This document shows, piece by piece, positions 21,831 to 30,524 of a stretch of 33,913 bases of DNA. The notes beneath the pieces were generated by a model. It was not told the origin of the DNA and did no database searches. It saw only the letters and a program-made list of their open reading frames with translations. Location of the stretch: NCBI GenBank assembly GCA_001464385.1, contig LNFB01000217.1:1-33913 (forward strand), written 5' to 3'. The translations under genes were made by a program, and so were the position numbers. Each line of letters starts with the position of its first letter. The first letter of the stretch is position 1. The stretch is from Deltaproteobacteria bacterium Ga0077550. Its GTDB lineage: Bacteria; Myxococcota_A; Polyangia; Nannocystales; Nannocystaceae.

Positions 21831-23567
21831 ATGACCTCCCGCACCCTCCGACTCCACGGTTGGTCGAGCACGATCGAGCTTTCGGCTCCGTCGCGGGCGG
21901 GCGCGCCGGTCGACGATGCGGCCGGGGTGCTCGACCTCCTGCGGGCGCTGGGCGGGGACGTCGAGCTCGATCGGTACCTGCCGGCGCTCGCTGATCTCCT
22001 CGACGATCACGGCCCCGACCAGCGCGATCGGGACGCGATCGTCGCGGCCACGCTCGACGCGGTTCGCCGCGGTCGCCTCGTGGCCCGGCGGATCGCGATC
22101 CCGGCCGGGGACACGACGCCGATCGAGGGGGCCGTCGATCTCGCCGACTTGGCCGACGCTCCCGGGGCCGAGCGCGGGCCGGTCGAGCCGACCCCCGAGG
22201 GAGCTCGCGGGGTCCCCACGACGTGGTTCGAGGCGACGATCGTCGACGAACTCGGCGAGGGGATCGAGGGCGTGCCGGTCATCTTCCACGTCGACGGCAC
22301 GCGACGCACGGTCGTGAGCGACGGCGGCGGGCTGGCCCGGCTCGACGACGCCGAGGGGGACTTCGCCGTCATCGAGCTGGAGGACACCCCCGCGCTACGC
22401 GAGCCGTTGCACGCGCGTTGGCGATCGATCCGCGACGGTGCGTGGTTGGAGCCCGGGGACGACCGCTCGGTGCTGCAGCTGCGACGCACGATGCCCGAGG
22501 TCTCGGTCCGAGGCCGGCGGCCGCACGTGATCTCGATGCAGCAGCGGCTCGTGCTCGCGCGCCTGCTCGGGATGCTCTTCGACACCGACAAGACGTTCCT
22601 GCTGCCGACGGCCTTGGGCACGATCCGCAGCGTCAAGCAGCTCTACGACGAGAACCACGGCGCGCAGGTGCTCGCGGTGGGGCACACGGATTCCGAGGGC
22701 GACCCGACGTACAACCTCGCGTTGTCGAGCGAGCGCGCGACGATCCTGCTGGCGTATCTCGCCGACGACGTCGCGACGTGGCTCGAGCGCTACACGGCGG
22801 TGCAGCCCGCGGGACAGCTCTGGGGCGCCAGCGAGGACGCCGCGATGATCGCCGCGATGCCCGACGCCGCGAGCCGCGATCCCTCGGAGCCGCCGGTGCT
22901 CTGGTACCAGCGCACCCGTGGCCTCGACGCGGACGGCGTCGCGGGCCCGAACACACGCGAGCGCCTGGTGGCCGAGTACATGGCTGCGGATGACACGTCG
23001 TTGCCCGAAGGCACGATCACGCAGGCCCACGGCTGCGGCGAGGGCTTCCCGGCGATCGCGACCGCGGATGGGAGCGATGCCCCCGAGAACCGCCGGGTCG
23101 AGCTGTTCCTGTTCGAGGACGAGGTGCTGCCGCCCGCGCCGGGGCCGACGTCGGCGCCCGAGGATCCCGAGTACCCCGAGTGGCAGCGCCGCGCCCGCGA
23201 GACGCACGACTACATCCCCGGCGACCACGTGCTCGCACCGCTGGTGGTCGCGTGGTCGCAGGCGATCATCGCGTTGCTGCCCGCGGACACGACACTGACC
23301 CTGGTGGGTGAGGGCATCACCGAGCAGACCCTCACCCTCGCCGACGGGGTGGCCGAGGCGGGCGTCGTGGGGTTCGCGTTCCAGGACGTGTCCGGGGCGC
23401 AGGCGTGCACGTTGACCGCGCGGGCCGGCGGCGACGAGGTGGTGCTGTGGCGCGATCAGACGCCGACGCGCGCAGAGCCGCCGCTCGAGTGGCTCGCCGA
23501 TATCGCCCAGCTGGTCGCAGATTCGCCCGAAGACCCGGAGGAAGTCCCATGGCCGACTGGATCGTGA
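21831..23567 (+). CDS. OmpA-like protein with peptidoglycan-binding-type insert (T6SS-island associated)
   Basis: This 578-residue protein has no clear signal peptide. After about 120 residues of unknown fold comes a beta-sandwich-like part (EATIVDELGEGIEGVPVIFHVDG, about 130-200). An OmpA-type peptidoglycan-binding core follows: FDTDKTFLLPTALGTI, VLAVGHTDSEGDPTYNLALS (His285) and, after a gap of about 100 residues, NRRVELFLFED (420 on). Inside the gap, RTRGLDADGVAGPNTRERLV (361-380) looks like a PG_binding_1 unit, followed by TQAHGCGEGFP. From memory, this combined architecture recurs in proteins encoded near T6SS effector genes. The next gene starts 19 bases before its stop, showing coupled translation. 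A wall-targeting cargo or adaptor of the secretion system is my inference. Confidence 0.85.
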   Translation: MTSRTLRLHGWSSTIELSAPSRAGAPVDDAAGVLDLLRALGGDVELDRYLPALADLLDDHGPDQRDRDAIVAATLDAVRRGRLVARRIAIPAGDTTPIEGAVDLADLADAPGAERGPVEPTPEGARGVPTTWFEATIVDELGEGIEGVPVIFHVDGTRRTVVSDGGGLARLDDAEGDFAVIELEDTPALREPLHARWRSIRDGAWLEPGDDRSVLQLRRTMPEVSVRGRRPHVISMQQRLVLARLLGMLFDTDKTFLLPTALGTIRSVKQLYDENHGAQVLAVGHTDSEGDPTYNLALSSERATILLAYLADDVATWLERYTAVQPAGQLWGASEDAAMIAAMPDAASRDPSEPPVLWYQRTRGLDADGVAGPNTRERLVAEYMAADDTSLPEGTITQAHGCGEGFPAIATADGSDAPENRRVELFLFEDEVLPPAPGPTSAPEDPEYPEWQRRARETHDYIPGDHVLAPLVVAWSQAIIALLPADTTLTLVGEGITEQTLTLADGVAEAGVVGFAFQDVSGAQACTLTARAGGDEVVLWRDQTPTRAEPPLEWLADIAQLVADSPEDPEEVPWPTGS

Positions 23568-25318
23568 AGCTCGTCGACGACAAGGGTGCTGCGATCACGG
23601 ACGCGACGGTCAGCCTCGTGCGCGAGGCCGACGTGCAGAAGACCAAGCGCGACGCCGAGGTCGTGCCGACCAGCAACGCGGCGGGTCCGCTGCCGACGAT
23701 GACGCACGCGGCCGACGGGCTGTATCGCCTCCCCAAGCCACTCGTGGACCCCAAGGGGGACTGGCGCCTGGTGGTGCGCAGTCGCGTCGGCAGCGTCGCG
23801 CGCGGCGTCGTCATCCAACCGCTGCGCATCGAACCCTCGGAAGATCGCGGGTTCACCACCACACCGCGGAACCTCGATCCCAAGGGCGTCGCCGCCGAGG
23901 TCGCGACCGTCGAGATCATGACGACCCACGCGGCGAAGGACTCGACCACGACGCTGTGGGTGCGGCAGCTGCCCGCGTCCGAGGTCGTGCTGATGTCTGG
24001 TACGCAGTACGAGACTTCGGCCGAACGCTTGCGGACCTTCTGCGAGGGGCGTCGCGACGCACTCGCGGGGGCCAAGGTCCCCGCGGATCGTCGGATCGAC
24101 GACGGCACGATCGTCACGATGTTCTCGCTGGATGACCGGGCGACGCTGTGGTTCGCGAAGGCCCGCACGAAGGCGATCGGATGGGTGCTGGTGCACCGCG
24201 TCGACGCGCCGGCCAGGCCGGCGACGCCGATCATCCCGGGCGGGCCGTGGCCGAGCAAGCCCAACGCGGGCTCGCGCAGCGTGGCCCTGCACCCCACCGA
24301 TCTGTATCGGTACCTCCACGTGATCGGCCGCGACGTGGCCCACCGCGGTCGCGTGCGTGAGGTGTCGATCTTCAGCCACGCGTACCGCGAAGGGCCGATC
24401 CTCTACAACACCGACGATCACACCCCGACGCCCGGGCCGCGCGACGCCAACGACTTCGACTGCCGCACCAAGGACTGGGAGGACCCCGAACTCGGGAACT
24501 ACCGCGCCGCGGTCCTGGCGTTGGCCCCCACCGGGCGCTGGCACATCTGGGGCTGCAACTCGAACTCGAGGAACGTGGCGCTGTGCGCCGCCGCGAACCT
24601 CAGCCGGTCGAGAAAGGCGCCCGACACCGAGCTGTTCGAGGTGAAGGTCTCCGGGCAACGCGGGCGATTCGAGGCCAAGGTGTCACGTCGGCGCGTTCTG
24701 GAGATCCAGCTCGAGTGCCTGACGAGCCGCGATTCCAACGAACAGCGCACGTACGGCTCGATGCTCGTGGGGGCGTTCCAGCGCGACGTGTTCTCGGCGC
24801 TCCCGGGGACCTGGTCGAGCTTCGGCCCCGCGACGCGGACCATGTACGTCGATCCCGATCCGAAGAGCTGGCCCATCGTCGAGCAGTACTACAAGGGGGA
24901 GCCGGCCCTCGCGCCGAAGTTCGTCGTGGGCACCGGCCTCGACGGCGAGCGCTATGTGAACTATCGGCCCTTCGCGGCCGTACCCCGGCCGTCGATCCCG
25001 GCCACCTCGGCGCAGTACGAGGTCACTTCTTGGGAGAAGGACGGGGCTTGGCGCTTCGTCGCGCGGTTCCACGGGCGGCACTGGATCGAAGGCAAGTTCG
25101 ACCCGAAGTGCATCGTGGACGCCCTCGCCGACGTCGGTCGTATCGCGCCGGCGCACGCGGGGAAATCCGGGCACCGCTATGTGTTCGAGGCGCCGAACAC
25201 CAACGACTCGGTGGCGGCGCTGGTGGTCGAGGTCGGGAACGCGGTGAAGGTGTATCGACTGCTGCAGGGCGCAGGGGGGGAGTTCGATCGGCTGGGCACG
25301 GAGGTTCTGCCGAGGTAG
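23549..25318 (+). CDS. Unrecognised 589-residue protein, T6SS effector candidate
   Basis: The N-terminal 100 residues (ADWIVKLVDDKGAAITDATVSL) read like a beta-sandwich regulatory domain of the kind that precedes secreted domains. The central part has two conserved-looking blocks: VREVSIFSHAYREGPILYNT (His277) and GRWHIWGCNSNSRN (Cys336), with DANDFDCRTKDW between them. A Ser-His and a Trp-Gly-Cys block at this distance could be parts of an active site, but I cannot name the family. The C-terminal 150 residues again look beta-rich. No signal peptide is present, as for T6SS cargo. GGAGGA is ideally placed and lies within the end of the OmpA-type gene, which it overlaps by 19 bases. No obvious immunity gene follows on this strand; the next gene is convergent, 21 bases away. 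Confidence 0.82.
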   Translation: MADWIVKLVDDKGAAITDATVSLVREADVQKTKRDAEVVPTSNAAGPLPTMTHAADGLYRLPKPLVDPKGDWRLVVRSRVGSVARGVVIQPLRIEPSEDRGFTTTPRNLDPKGVAAEVATVEIMTTHAAKDSTTTLWVRQLPASEVVLMSGTQYETSAERLRTFCEGRRDALAGAKVPADRRIDDGTIVTMFSLDDRATLWFAKARTKAIGWVLVHRVDAPARPATPIIPGGPWPSKPNAGSRSVALHPTDLYRYLHVIGRDVAHRGRVREVSIFSHAYREGPILYNTDDHTPTPGPRDANDFDCRTKDWEDPELGNYRAAVLALAPTGRWHIWGCNSNSRNVALCAAANLSRSRKAPDTELFEVKVSGQRGRFEAKVSRRRVLEIQLECLTSRDSNEQRTYGSMLVGAFQRDVFSALPGTWSSFGPATRTMYVDPDPKSWPIVEQYYKGEPALAPKFVVGTGLDGERYVNYRPFAAVPRPSIPATSAQYEVTSWEKDGAWRFVARFHGRHWIEGKFDPKCIVDALADVGRIAPAHAGKSGHRYVFEAPNTNDSVAALVVEVGNAVKVYRLLQGAGGEFDRLGTEVLPR

Positions 25319-25329
25319 GCGCGTGACGT

Positions 25330-25349
25330 GGAGGGCCTCTCAACCCTCC
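25330..25349. terminator. Short hairpin at the convergent junction
   Basis: GGAGGG (25330-25335) and CCCTCC (25344-25349) form a six-base stem with an eight-base loop, 12 bases after the stop of the plus-strand gene. Its 3' arm overlaps the last codons of the minus-strand gene. It could help end transcription from the left; it is weaker than the other two convergent hairpins. Confidence 0.35.
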
Positions 25350-26122
25350 GGGGCCGGCGGCGGCAGCCACCGTGGCCCCGCGATCGTGCGGGCGGTCCCC
25401 GCCGGCCGCGCCAGGATCCCGAGCAGCCGTAGCGATCGATCCACCCGCGCCTGCGCCCGCCTCAGCGCGACCGGGTCGCTCGTCCACGGGGCGTCCACGA
25501 GATCCACGATCGTCACACCGCCAGCGTCGCGCACGACGCCGCCGCAGTGGTCGAACACCGTCGGGCCGCCGACGAGCGCCACCACGCGCGGCCCGAAGTA
25601 GGTGCGGGCCAAGGGCGCCGGCGGGCCCCACTTCACGTAGGTGCCGACGTGGACGCCGCCGCCGGCGAGGAGGTGCGTGGCGGTCGGCTGGACCTCGAAG
25701 CGCACGTCCACGGCGCCGAACTCGAGGGGCAAGCACGTCGCGGTCCGATCGATCGCGGCGAACAGGCGCTGCGCCGACCCGGCGTCGATGCGCCCGCGGA
25801 TCTCCAGCGCGACGACGCCGAGCCCGGCCGGGCCGACGAACGCCTCGATCTCGACCGCGAGCGGAGCGACCCGGCGCAGGCGCAGGCGGAAGTCGTCGTC
25901 GGTGCTGGACGCCGCGTGGGTGAGGACGGCGGCGCGTTCGAAGGGGTCGTGCACGCCCACCGCGGGGCCCCAGCGACGCGGGGCGAGATCGTCGTCGCTG
26001 CACAGGACGTCGAGCAGGGTGCCGAGTTCAGCCGCCGCGCGGATCGATCGCGCGAAGAACAGCGACGCGCGGACCAAAGCGATGGTCGGGGCGATGCTGG
26101 GGGCGATGCTCGGTTCGTCCAT
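25340..26122 (-). CDS. Protein of unknown function in the Rhs operon (possible second immunity or accessory protein)
   Basis: This 260-residue cytoplasmic-looking protein opens with a short SIAPSIAPTIAL repeat. A mixed alpha/beta body follows, with the blocks HLLAGGGVHVGTYVKWGPP, LARTYFGPRVVALVGG and GGVTIVDLVDAPWTSD. The TYFGP...GG...DLV..PW series reminds me of proteins encoded beside vgrG/rhs genes, some of them treated as immunity proteins, but I cannot assign a named family. It starts six bases after the stop of the probable immunity gene, with no separate ribosome binding site, so it depends on upstream translation. It is the last gene of the four-gene operon. It is convergent with the 589-residue protein and might protect against that one instead; this is speculation from position. 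Confidence 0.7.
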   Translation of the reverse strand: MDEPSIAPSIAPTIALVRASLFFARSIRAAAELGTLLDVLCSDDDLAPRRWGPAVGVHDPFERAAVLTHAASSTDDDFRLRLRRVAPLAVEIEAFVGPAGLGVVALEIRGRIDAGSAQRLFAAIDRTATCLPLEFGAVDVRFEVQPTATHLLAGGGVHVGTYVKWGPPAPLARTYFGPRVVALVGGPTVFDHCGGVVRDAGGVTIVDLVDAPWTSDPVALRRAQARVDRSLRLLGILARPAGTARTIAGPRWLPPPAPEG

Positions 26123-26128
26123 GGCGGC

Positions 26129-26542
26129 TCACATGCGCGTGACGGTGATCTTCGTGACGCCGCCCGTGGCGTCGTACTGCACGATCAGGCGGTGGTCCTC
26201 CGCGATCCAGCAGTCGTGCTTGGGGCCGTGGAGGCCCGGCGGGCCCAGGTGCGCGGCGAAGCGCGCCCGATCCCACGCGAACTCGACGCCGCGCGGGAGC
26301 GGCCCGGCGTACTGCTCGTGGCCTTCGACGCCCTCGTTGAAGAAGAAGATCGTGACCAGCCGCTGCTGCGCCTCGTTGCCCTGGAGGTCGACGCCCGCGA
26401 CGCGCGACACCCAGTGCACGATGCCCTCGTCGGGCTCCCAGGCGGACGCGGCATCGAGCGACGCGAGCGTCTGCACGAGCGCTGGATCGCCGAGCGGACT
26501 CCCGAGCAGGTGCTCGGACAAGGGGACGTTGGGTGGGCTCAT
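26129..26542 (-). CDS. Probable immunity protein for the Rhs toxin
   Basis: This 137-residue small soluble protein is encoded ten bases after the Rhs toxin gene, the standard place for the cognate immunity protein. Its ribosome binding site AAGGAG overlaps the end of the Rhs gene, seven bases before the ATG at 26542. Motifs include RLVTIFFFNEGVEGHEQYAG, PLPRGVEFAWDRARFAAHLG and DCWIAEDHRLIVQYDATGGV. The 'Y.GPLP.G..F...R.....LG.P' series recurs, as I remember it, in small proteins found beside polymorphic toxins; I cannot give a Pfam name with confidence. It has no signal peptide, fitting neutralisation of a cytoplasm-acting nuclease. Confidence 0.75.
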   Translation of the reverse strand: MSPPNVPLSEHLLGSPLGDPALVQTLASLDAASAWEPDEGIVHWVSRVAGVDLQGNEAQQRLVTIFFFNEGVEGHEQYAGPLPRGVEFAWDRARFAAHLGPPGLHGPKHDCWIAEDHRLIVQYDATGGVTKITVTRM

Positions 26543-26552
26543 CGTGGCTCCT

Positions 26553-29500
26553 TCACTCCCAGAGGCTGGAGGGTAGCGGATCGTCGTAGACGCCGAGCTC
26601 GCGGTTGCGATCCTGGACGCTTTTGTTCATCGCGTCGATCTCCTCGTCGGTCATGCCCTTGCTCTTCAGGCCGTCGCGGTGGGCGTCGAGGTCGTTGGTC
26701 GCGGCCTGCTCGAGGTTGGCACCGTCGGCGGCACGCTTGGCGTCGGTGTTCTTGCCGCCGTACGTGTTGCCGGCCTGGTGCACGTCCTTGTCGACCTCGG
26801 CCGCGGTGAGGTTGTCGTAGAGCTTGTTGGTCTCCTCGCGGGTCAGCGGCGGCTCGCCGCGGGCGGCCCGCTCCGCGTTGATCTTGTCCCGCACCGCGCC
26901 CTTGGACGGGATGTGATCGTGCTCGAGGCCGTCCTTCACCACGGCGCGCGACTTGAGCTCCGCATACGAGCCGACGTCGCCGCGCTTCACCGGCGTCTCT
27001 GCGTTGGGGCTCTGCCCGTCCTTGGGCTTCGCGGGCTTGTCGGGCTTCGCGTGCAGGCCGAGCAGGTCGACGCGCGTCACCGGGTTGGCCGCGTAGGCGT
27101 ACAGGTTCGTGCCGCCGCTGGTGCCGATCGGATCGCTCTGCAGGTAGCGACCGAGCCCCGGGTCGTAGTAGCGGTGGCGGTTGTAGTGCAGGCCGGTGTC
27201 GGCGTCGAAGACGTGGCCGGGCCAGCGCAGGTCGTACGCGATCGTGCTGCGGGGGTCGACCGTCACCGCGCCGTAGGCGTCGACGTACTCGGCGCGCCAC
27301 ACCACCAGCCCGCGGTGGTTCTCGATGCGCATCGGCATGCCGAGGTGATCGGTGAACACCACATGCACACGTCCGTCCTCGGGCTCGGCGTCGACGCCGT
27401 CATAGTCGACGAAGACGATGGGCACGAGGGCGTCCTCGGCCGCATACACGTAGATCCGCAGCCGACCGTCGGCGTCGCACTCCGCGGCGAGGCGATCGCC
27501 GTCGTACCAGAAGCGCCGGCGCGAGGCCCCGCGGCCGCAGTCGATCCGGCGCCCGATCGCGTCGTAGCTCGCCGTCCACGGGCCGCGCGCATCGCCGTCC
27601 TCGACCGCGACCAGCCGATCGAGCGCGTCGTATCGGTACTGGACGATGGCGCCGCCGAGCGACGTGCGTCGGCACAGGCTGTCGCGGGCGTCGTACTCGA
27701 AGTGCACGCCGTTGGCGAAGCGCAGGCGGTTGCCGTCGCCCATGACGACGCCGACGAGGCCGGGCTTGCGCTCGAGGTTGCCCGCGGCGTCGAGGACGAT
27801 CTCGTCGCGGCCCGCCGGCGTCTCGACGGCGCAGAGCCGGTGCGCGGCGTCGACCACGAACCGGGTCGTGCGCGCCGTGCCCCCCTCGATCGCGTGCGCC
27901 TCGACGAGGTCGCCCTCGGCCGAGTACGACCAGCGGTGCACCCACTCGGGCCCCGCGTCCTCGACGTGGTCGCGCGACCATCCGATGCGGGCGATGCAGC
28001 GGCCCTCGGGGTCGAAGCGGGTGAGCTCGCGGCGGCCCGGCGCGTGCTCGCGGAGCACGAGGCCTTCGGCGTCGCGGCGCACGCGGTGCACCGCGCCGGT
28101 CGGATCGACGATGCGCGTCGATCCGTCGCGCGCGTGCTCCCAGCGCGAGACGAAGCGCCCGAACACGTGGGTCCGGCGCACCCGACCGTCGACCCACGCG
28201 TGCTCGACCCCGCGGCCGTCGCAGAGATCGTGCAGTCGCCCGCCGTCGGGGCGCGCGGCCATCCGCACCTCGTGCGCGTCCGTCGACGCCTCGACGAGCG
28301 CGCCCCGGGCGTCGTGGGCGAAGCGGTGCACCTCGCCCGACGCCAGCGTCCGCGTGGCGACGAGCGTGTCGGCGCCGTAGGTCAGCGCGAGCAGCACGCG
28401 GCCCTCGCCGTCGCGCTTGGCCACGAGCTGATCCCCGACGTCCCAGTCGTACGTCTCGCGCACGCGCCCGTGCCGGGCGACGCTGACGAGCCGGTCCTTC
28501 GCGTCGTAGCCGTAGCGGCTCGTGCAGCCGCCGGGGTCGACCAGTTCGACGAGCTGCTCGGTCGCGTTCCAGCGGAATCGCGTCTCGTTGCCGAGGCCGT
28601 CGATCGTCGCGACGGGGAGGTTCCACGAGGCGATGCGCGTGCGGGAGGTGCAGCCGTCGCGATCGACGATCGCGACGACGTTGCCGGCCCGATCGCGGGT
28701 GTAGCTCCGCGCGCGCCCGTACTCGTCGCGCTCGGCGACGACCCGCGCGAGGCCGTCGTGGTCACGATTCCACCGCGCCGGCACCGCCGGCGCGAGCGCG
28801 TTCGGGCACGCGGCGCGCACCGAAGCGGGCGCGACGGCGGCGAGCGTCCCCGCCGGGGCGATCGTGTCGCGCTGCGACCCGAGGACCCACGCCCGCGGCG
28901 TGCTCGGCAGGCGGTGCGCGAGGGGATCGGGGAGGTTGGGCACCTCGAGCTCGGGCGGGAACACGTGGCCGAACCGATCGGCCCGCGCGACGTGGCCGCC
29001 GCGCTCGTCGTACAGCCATCGGATCGCACGGCCGCCCGAGTCGATCTCACGCCGGACCTGACCGTCGTGCTCGTCGACGATGCGCTCGAGCACGCCGCCC
29101 TCCGGATCGACGCGCCGCCGCAGCGTGCCGTGGTCGTCGTAGTGGTACACGTACACGCCACCGCTCGGCTCGGTGACGACCGTGCGCATCGCCTCGGGCT
29201 CGTACGCGAACGCGGTGCGCCACAGCCCGTCCTGGCTGTCGGCGAGGGCGCACCGACCGTCCGCGTCGTAGCGCCAGGTGTACGTGAACCCGCAGGGGTC
29301 CTGCCGCGAGATCCAGCGGTGGTGATCGTCGTAGCCGTAGCGCCGCTGGCCGGAGGCCGCGTCGATCGACGCGACCAGATCGCCGCGGCGATCGTAGGCG
29401 TACGCCGCCCGTCGCACGTCGCCGTTCGGGGCGCGCTCGCGGACGCCGACGATCCGCCCGTGGGCGTCGTGATCGATCGCGTACTCACGGACGCCGGCCG

Positions 29501-30524
29501 AGCAGGTCTCGCGGATGCAGATCAGGCGAGCGCCGTCGTACTCGAGGTGGATCGACCCCGCCGCGGTGCGCACGAGCACCAGCCGCGCGAGGTCGGTGGC
29601 CCCCGCGCGTTCGAACGTCAGCGCCCGATCGGCGAGTCGCAGGCCCCAGTGCCGCGGCCCCTGTCGCGTGAGGGTCGCGCCGCGGCGCGTGCACGAGGAG
29701 GCGGGGGCCTCGAGCGGCTCGAACACGATGGTGTCGCCGCTCGGCGGCTCGAACGTCGTCGCCTGGGTGTCGAGGTGCAGTCGGTGCGAGTAGCCGTGGC
29801 GGAACCCGTGGCCGAGCGGGCCGTCTTCCCGCGCCCGCGCGGTCGTGTAGTGGCGGGACCACGTGAACGTCCGCGGCGGCGCGGCCTGGGCGTCGACGAC
29901 GTCGTCGAACACCGCGCCGGTGACGATGTCGACCGGATCCCCGCCCTTGCACTTGCCGCCGTTGTGGCCCTTGGCCTTCTTCGCCGCGCGCCCCTTGCGG
30001 ACCTTCTTCGCCAGGGCCCCGAGCGCCGCCATGCCCGCCTTCATGCCGAGCGCCATCAACGAGACGGTCGGCGAGCCGCCGACGCTGACCGGCAGCGGGA
30101 TCGACAGGCACACCGTCGTCGGCAACACCAACGACTTGGGCGACGAGCCCTTGGCCCGCGGCACCGGTGGCATGCCGATGCACTGACAGCTCAACGCCGG
30201 CAGGCCGAGGTAGCTGAACGCGTCGCCGTCGGCGGCCACCGTCGAGCTGCCCATGAACATCTCGGACTCGTCGGCGGGCGGCTTGACGAACACGCCGCCG
30301 ATGGGGATGTGCTTCGGGATCGAGATGCCCCCGGTGCCGGCCTGCGCGCGCTGCAGCCCGCCGACCTTCACCGTGCCGCCGATGAACGGCGCGTAGTCGC
30401 AGGGGTCCATCAGCATGCCGGTGTACGGATGCGGCACCGGCACCGGCGGCACGGGGCCCGGCGGCTGGATGATGTGGACGTCGATCCCGACCAGCGGGTC
30501 GAAGTGTTTCGCCGCCGGTGGCAT
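26553..30524 (-). CDS. PAAR-like/Rhs polymorphic toxin with C-terminal putative nuclease
   Basis: This 1323-residue T6SS effector begins with a PAAR-like head (about 1-180; GPVPPVPVPHPYTG, IPIGGVFVKPP, IGMPPVPRAKG) that would cap the VgrG spike. A basic stretch (KKVRKGRAAKKAKG) and a DUF6531-type start (KGGDPVDIVTGAVFDD) follow, then many YD/RHS repeats (such as YDRRGDLVASID) that build the toxin cage. The core closes at HYNRHRYYDPGLGRYLQSDP and RVDLLGL. The variable C-terminus (1158-1323) contains LEHDHIPSK with His1202 and His1204, and DVHQAGNTYGG with His1249, resembling HNH/endonuclease VII-type toxins. The ATG at 30524 overlaps the upstream stop as TGATG. A full-length frame and an intact downstream gene argue for an active module. 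Confidence 0.93.
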   Translation of the reverse strand: MPPAAKHFDPLVGIDVHIIQPPGPVPPVPVPHPYTGMLMDPCDYAPFIGGTVKVGGLQRAQAGTGGISIPKHIPIGGVFVKPPADESEMFMGSSTVAADGDAFSYLGLPALSCQCIGMPPVPRAKGSSPKSLVLPTTVCLSIPLPVSVGGSPTVSLMALGMKAGMAALGALAKKVRKGRAAKKAKGHNGGKCKGGDPVDIVTGAVFDDVVDAQAAPPRTFTWSRHYTTARAREDGPLGHGFRHGYSHRLHLDTQATTFEPPSGDTIVFEPLEAPASSCTRRGATLTRQGPRHWGLRLADRALTFERAGATDLARLVLVRTAAGSIHLEYDGARLICIRETCSAGVREYAIDHDAHGRIVGVRERAPNGDVRRAAYAYDRRGDLVASIDAASGQRRYGYDDHHRWISRQDPCGFTYTWRYDADGRCALADSQDGLWRTAFAYEPEAMRTVVTEPSGGVYVYHYDDHGTLRRRVDPEGGVLERIVDEHDGQVRREIDSGGRAIRWLYDERGGHVARADRFGHVFPPELEVPNLPDPLAHRLPSTPRAWVLGSQRDTIAPAGTLAAVAPASVRAACPNALAPAVPARWNRDHDGLARVVAERDEYGRARSYTRDRAGNVVAIVDRDGCTSRTRIASWNLPVATIDGLGNETRFRWNATEQLVELVDPGGCTSRYGYDAKDRLVSVARHGRVRETYDWDVGDQLVAKRDGEGRVLLALTYGADTLVATRTLASGEVHRFAHDARGALVEASTDAHEVRMAARPDGGRLHDLCDGRGVEHAWVDGRVRRTHVFGRFVSRWEHARDGSTRIVDPTGAVHRVRRDAEGLVLREHAPGRRELTRFDPEGRCIARIGWSRDHVEDAGPEWVHRWSYSAEGDLVEAHAIEGGTARTTRFVVDAAHRLCAVETPAGRDEIVLDAAGNLERKPGLVGVVMGDGNRLRFANGVHFEYDARDSLCRRTSLGGAIVQYRYDALDRLVAVEDGDARGPWTASYDAIGRRIDCGRGASRRRFWYDGDRLAAECDADGRLRIYVYAAEDALVPIVFVDYDGVDAEPEDGRVHVVFTDHLGMPMRIENHRGLVVWRAEYVDAYGAVTVDPRSTIAYDLRWPGHVFDADTGLHYNRHRYYDPGLGRYLQSDPIGTSGGTNLYAYAANPVTRVDLLGLHAKPDKPAKPKDGQSPNAETPVKRGDVGSYAELKSRAVVKDGLEHDHIPSKGAVRDKINAERAARGEPPLTREETNKLYDNLTAAEVDKDVHQAGNTYGGKNTDAKRAADGANLEQAATNDLDAHRDGLKSKGMTDEEIDAMNKSVQDRNRELGVYDDPLPSSLWE

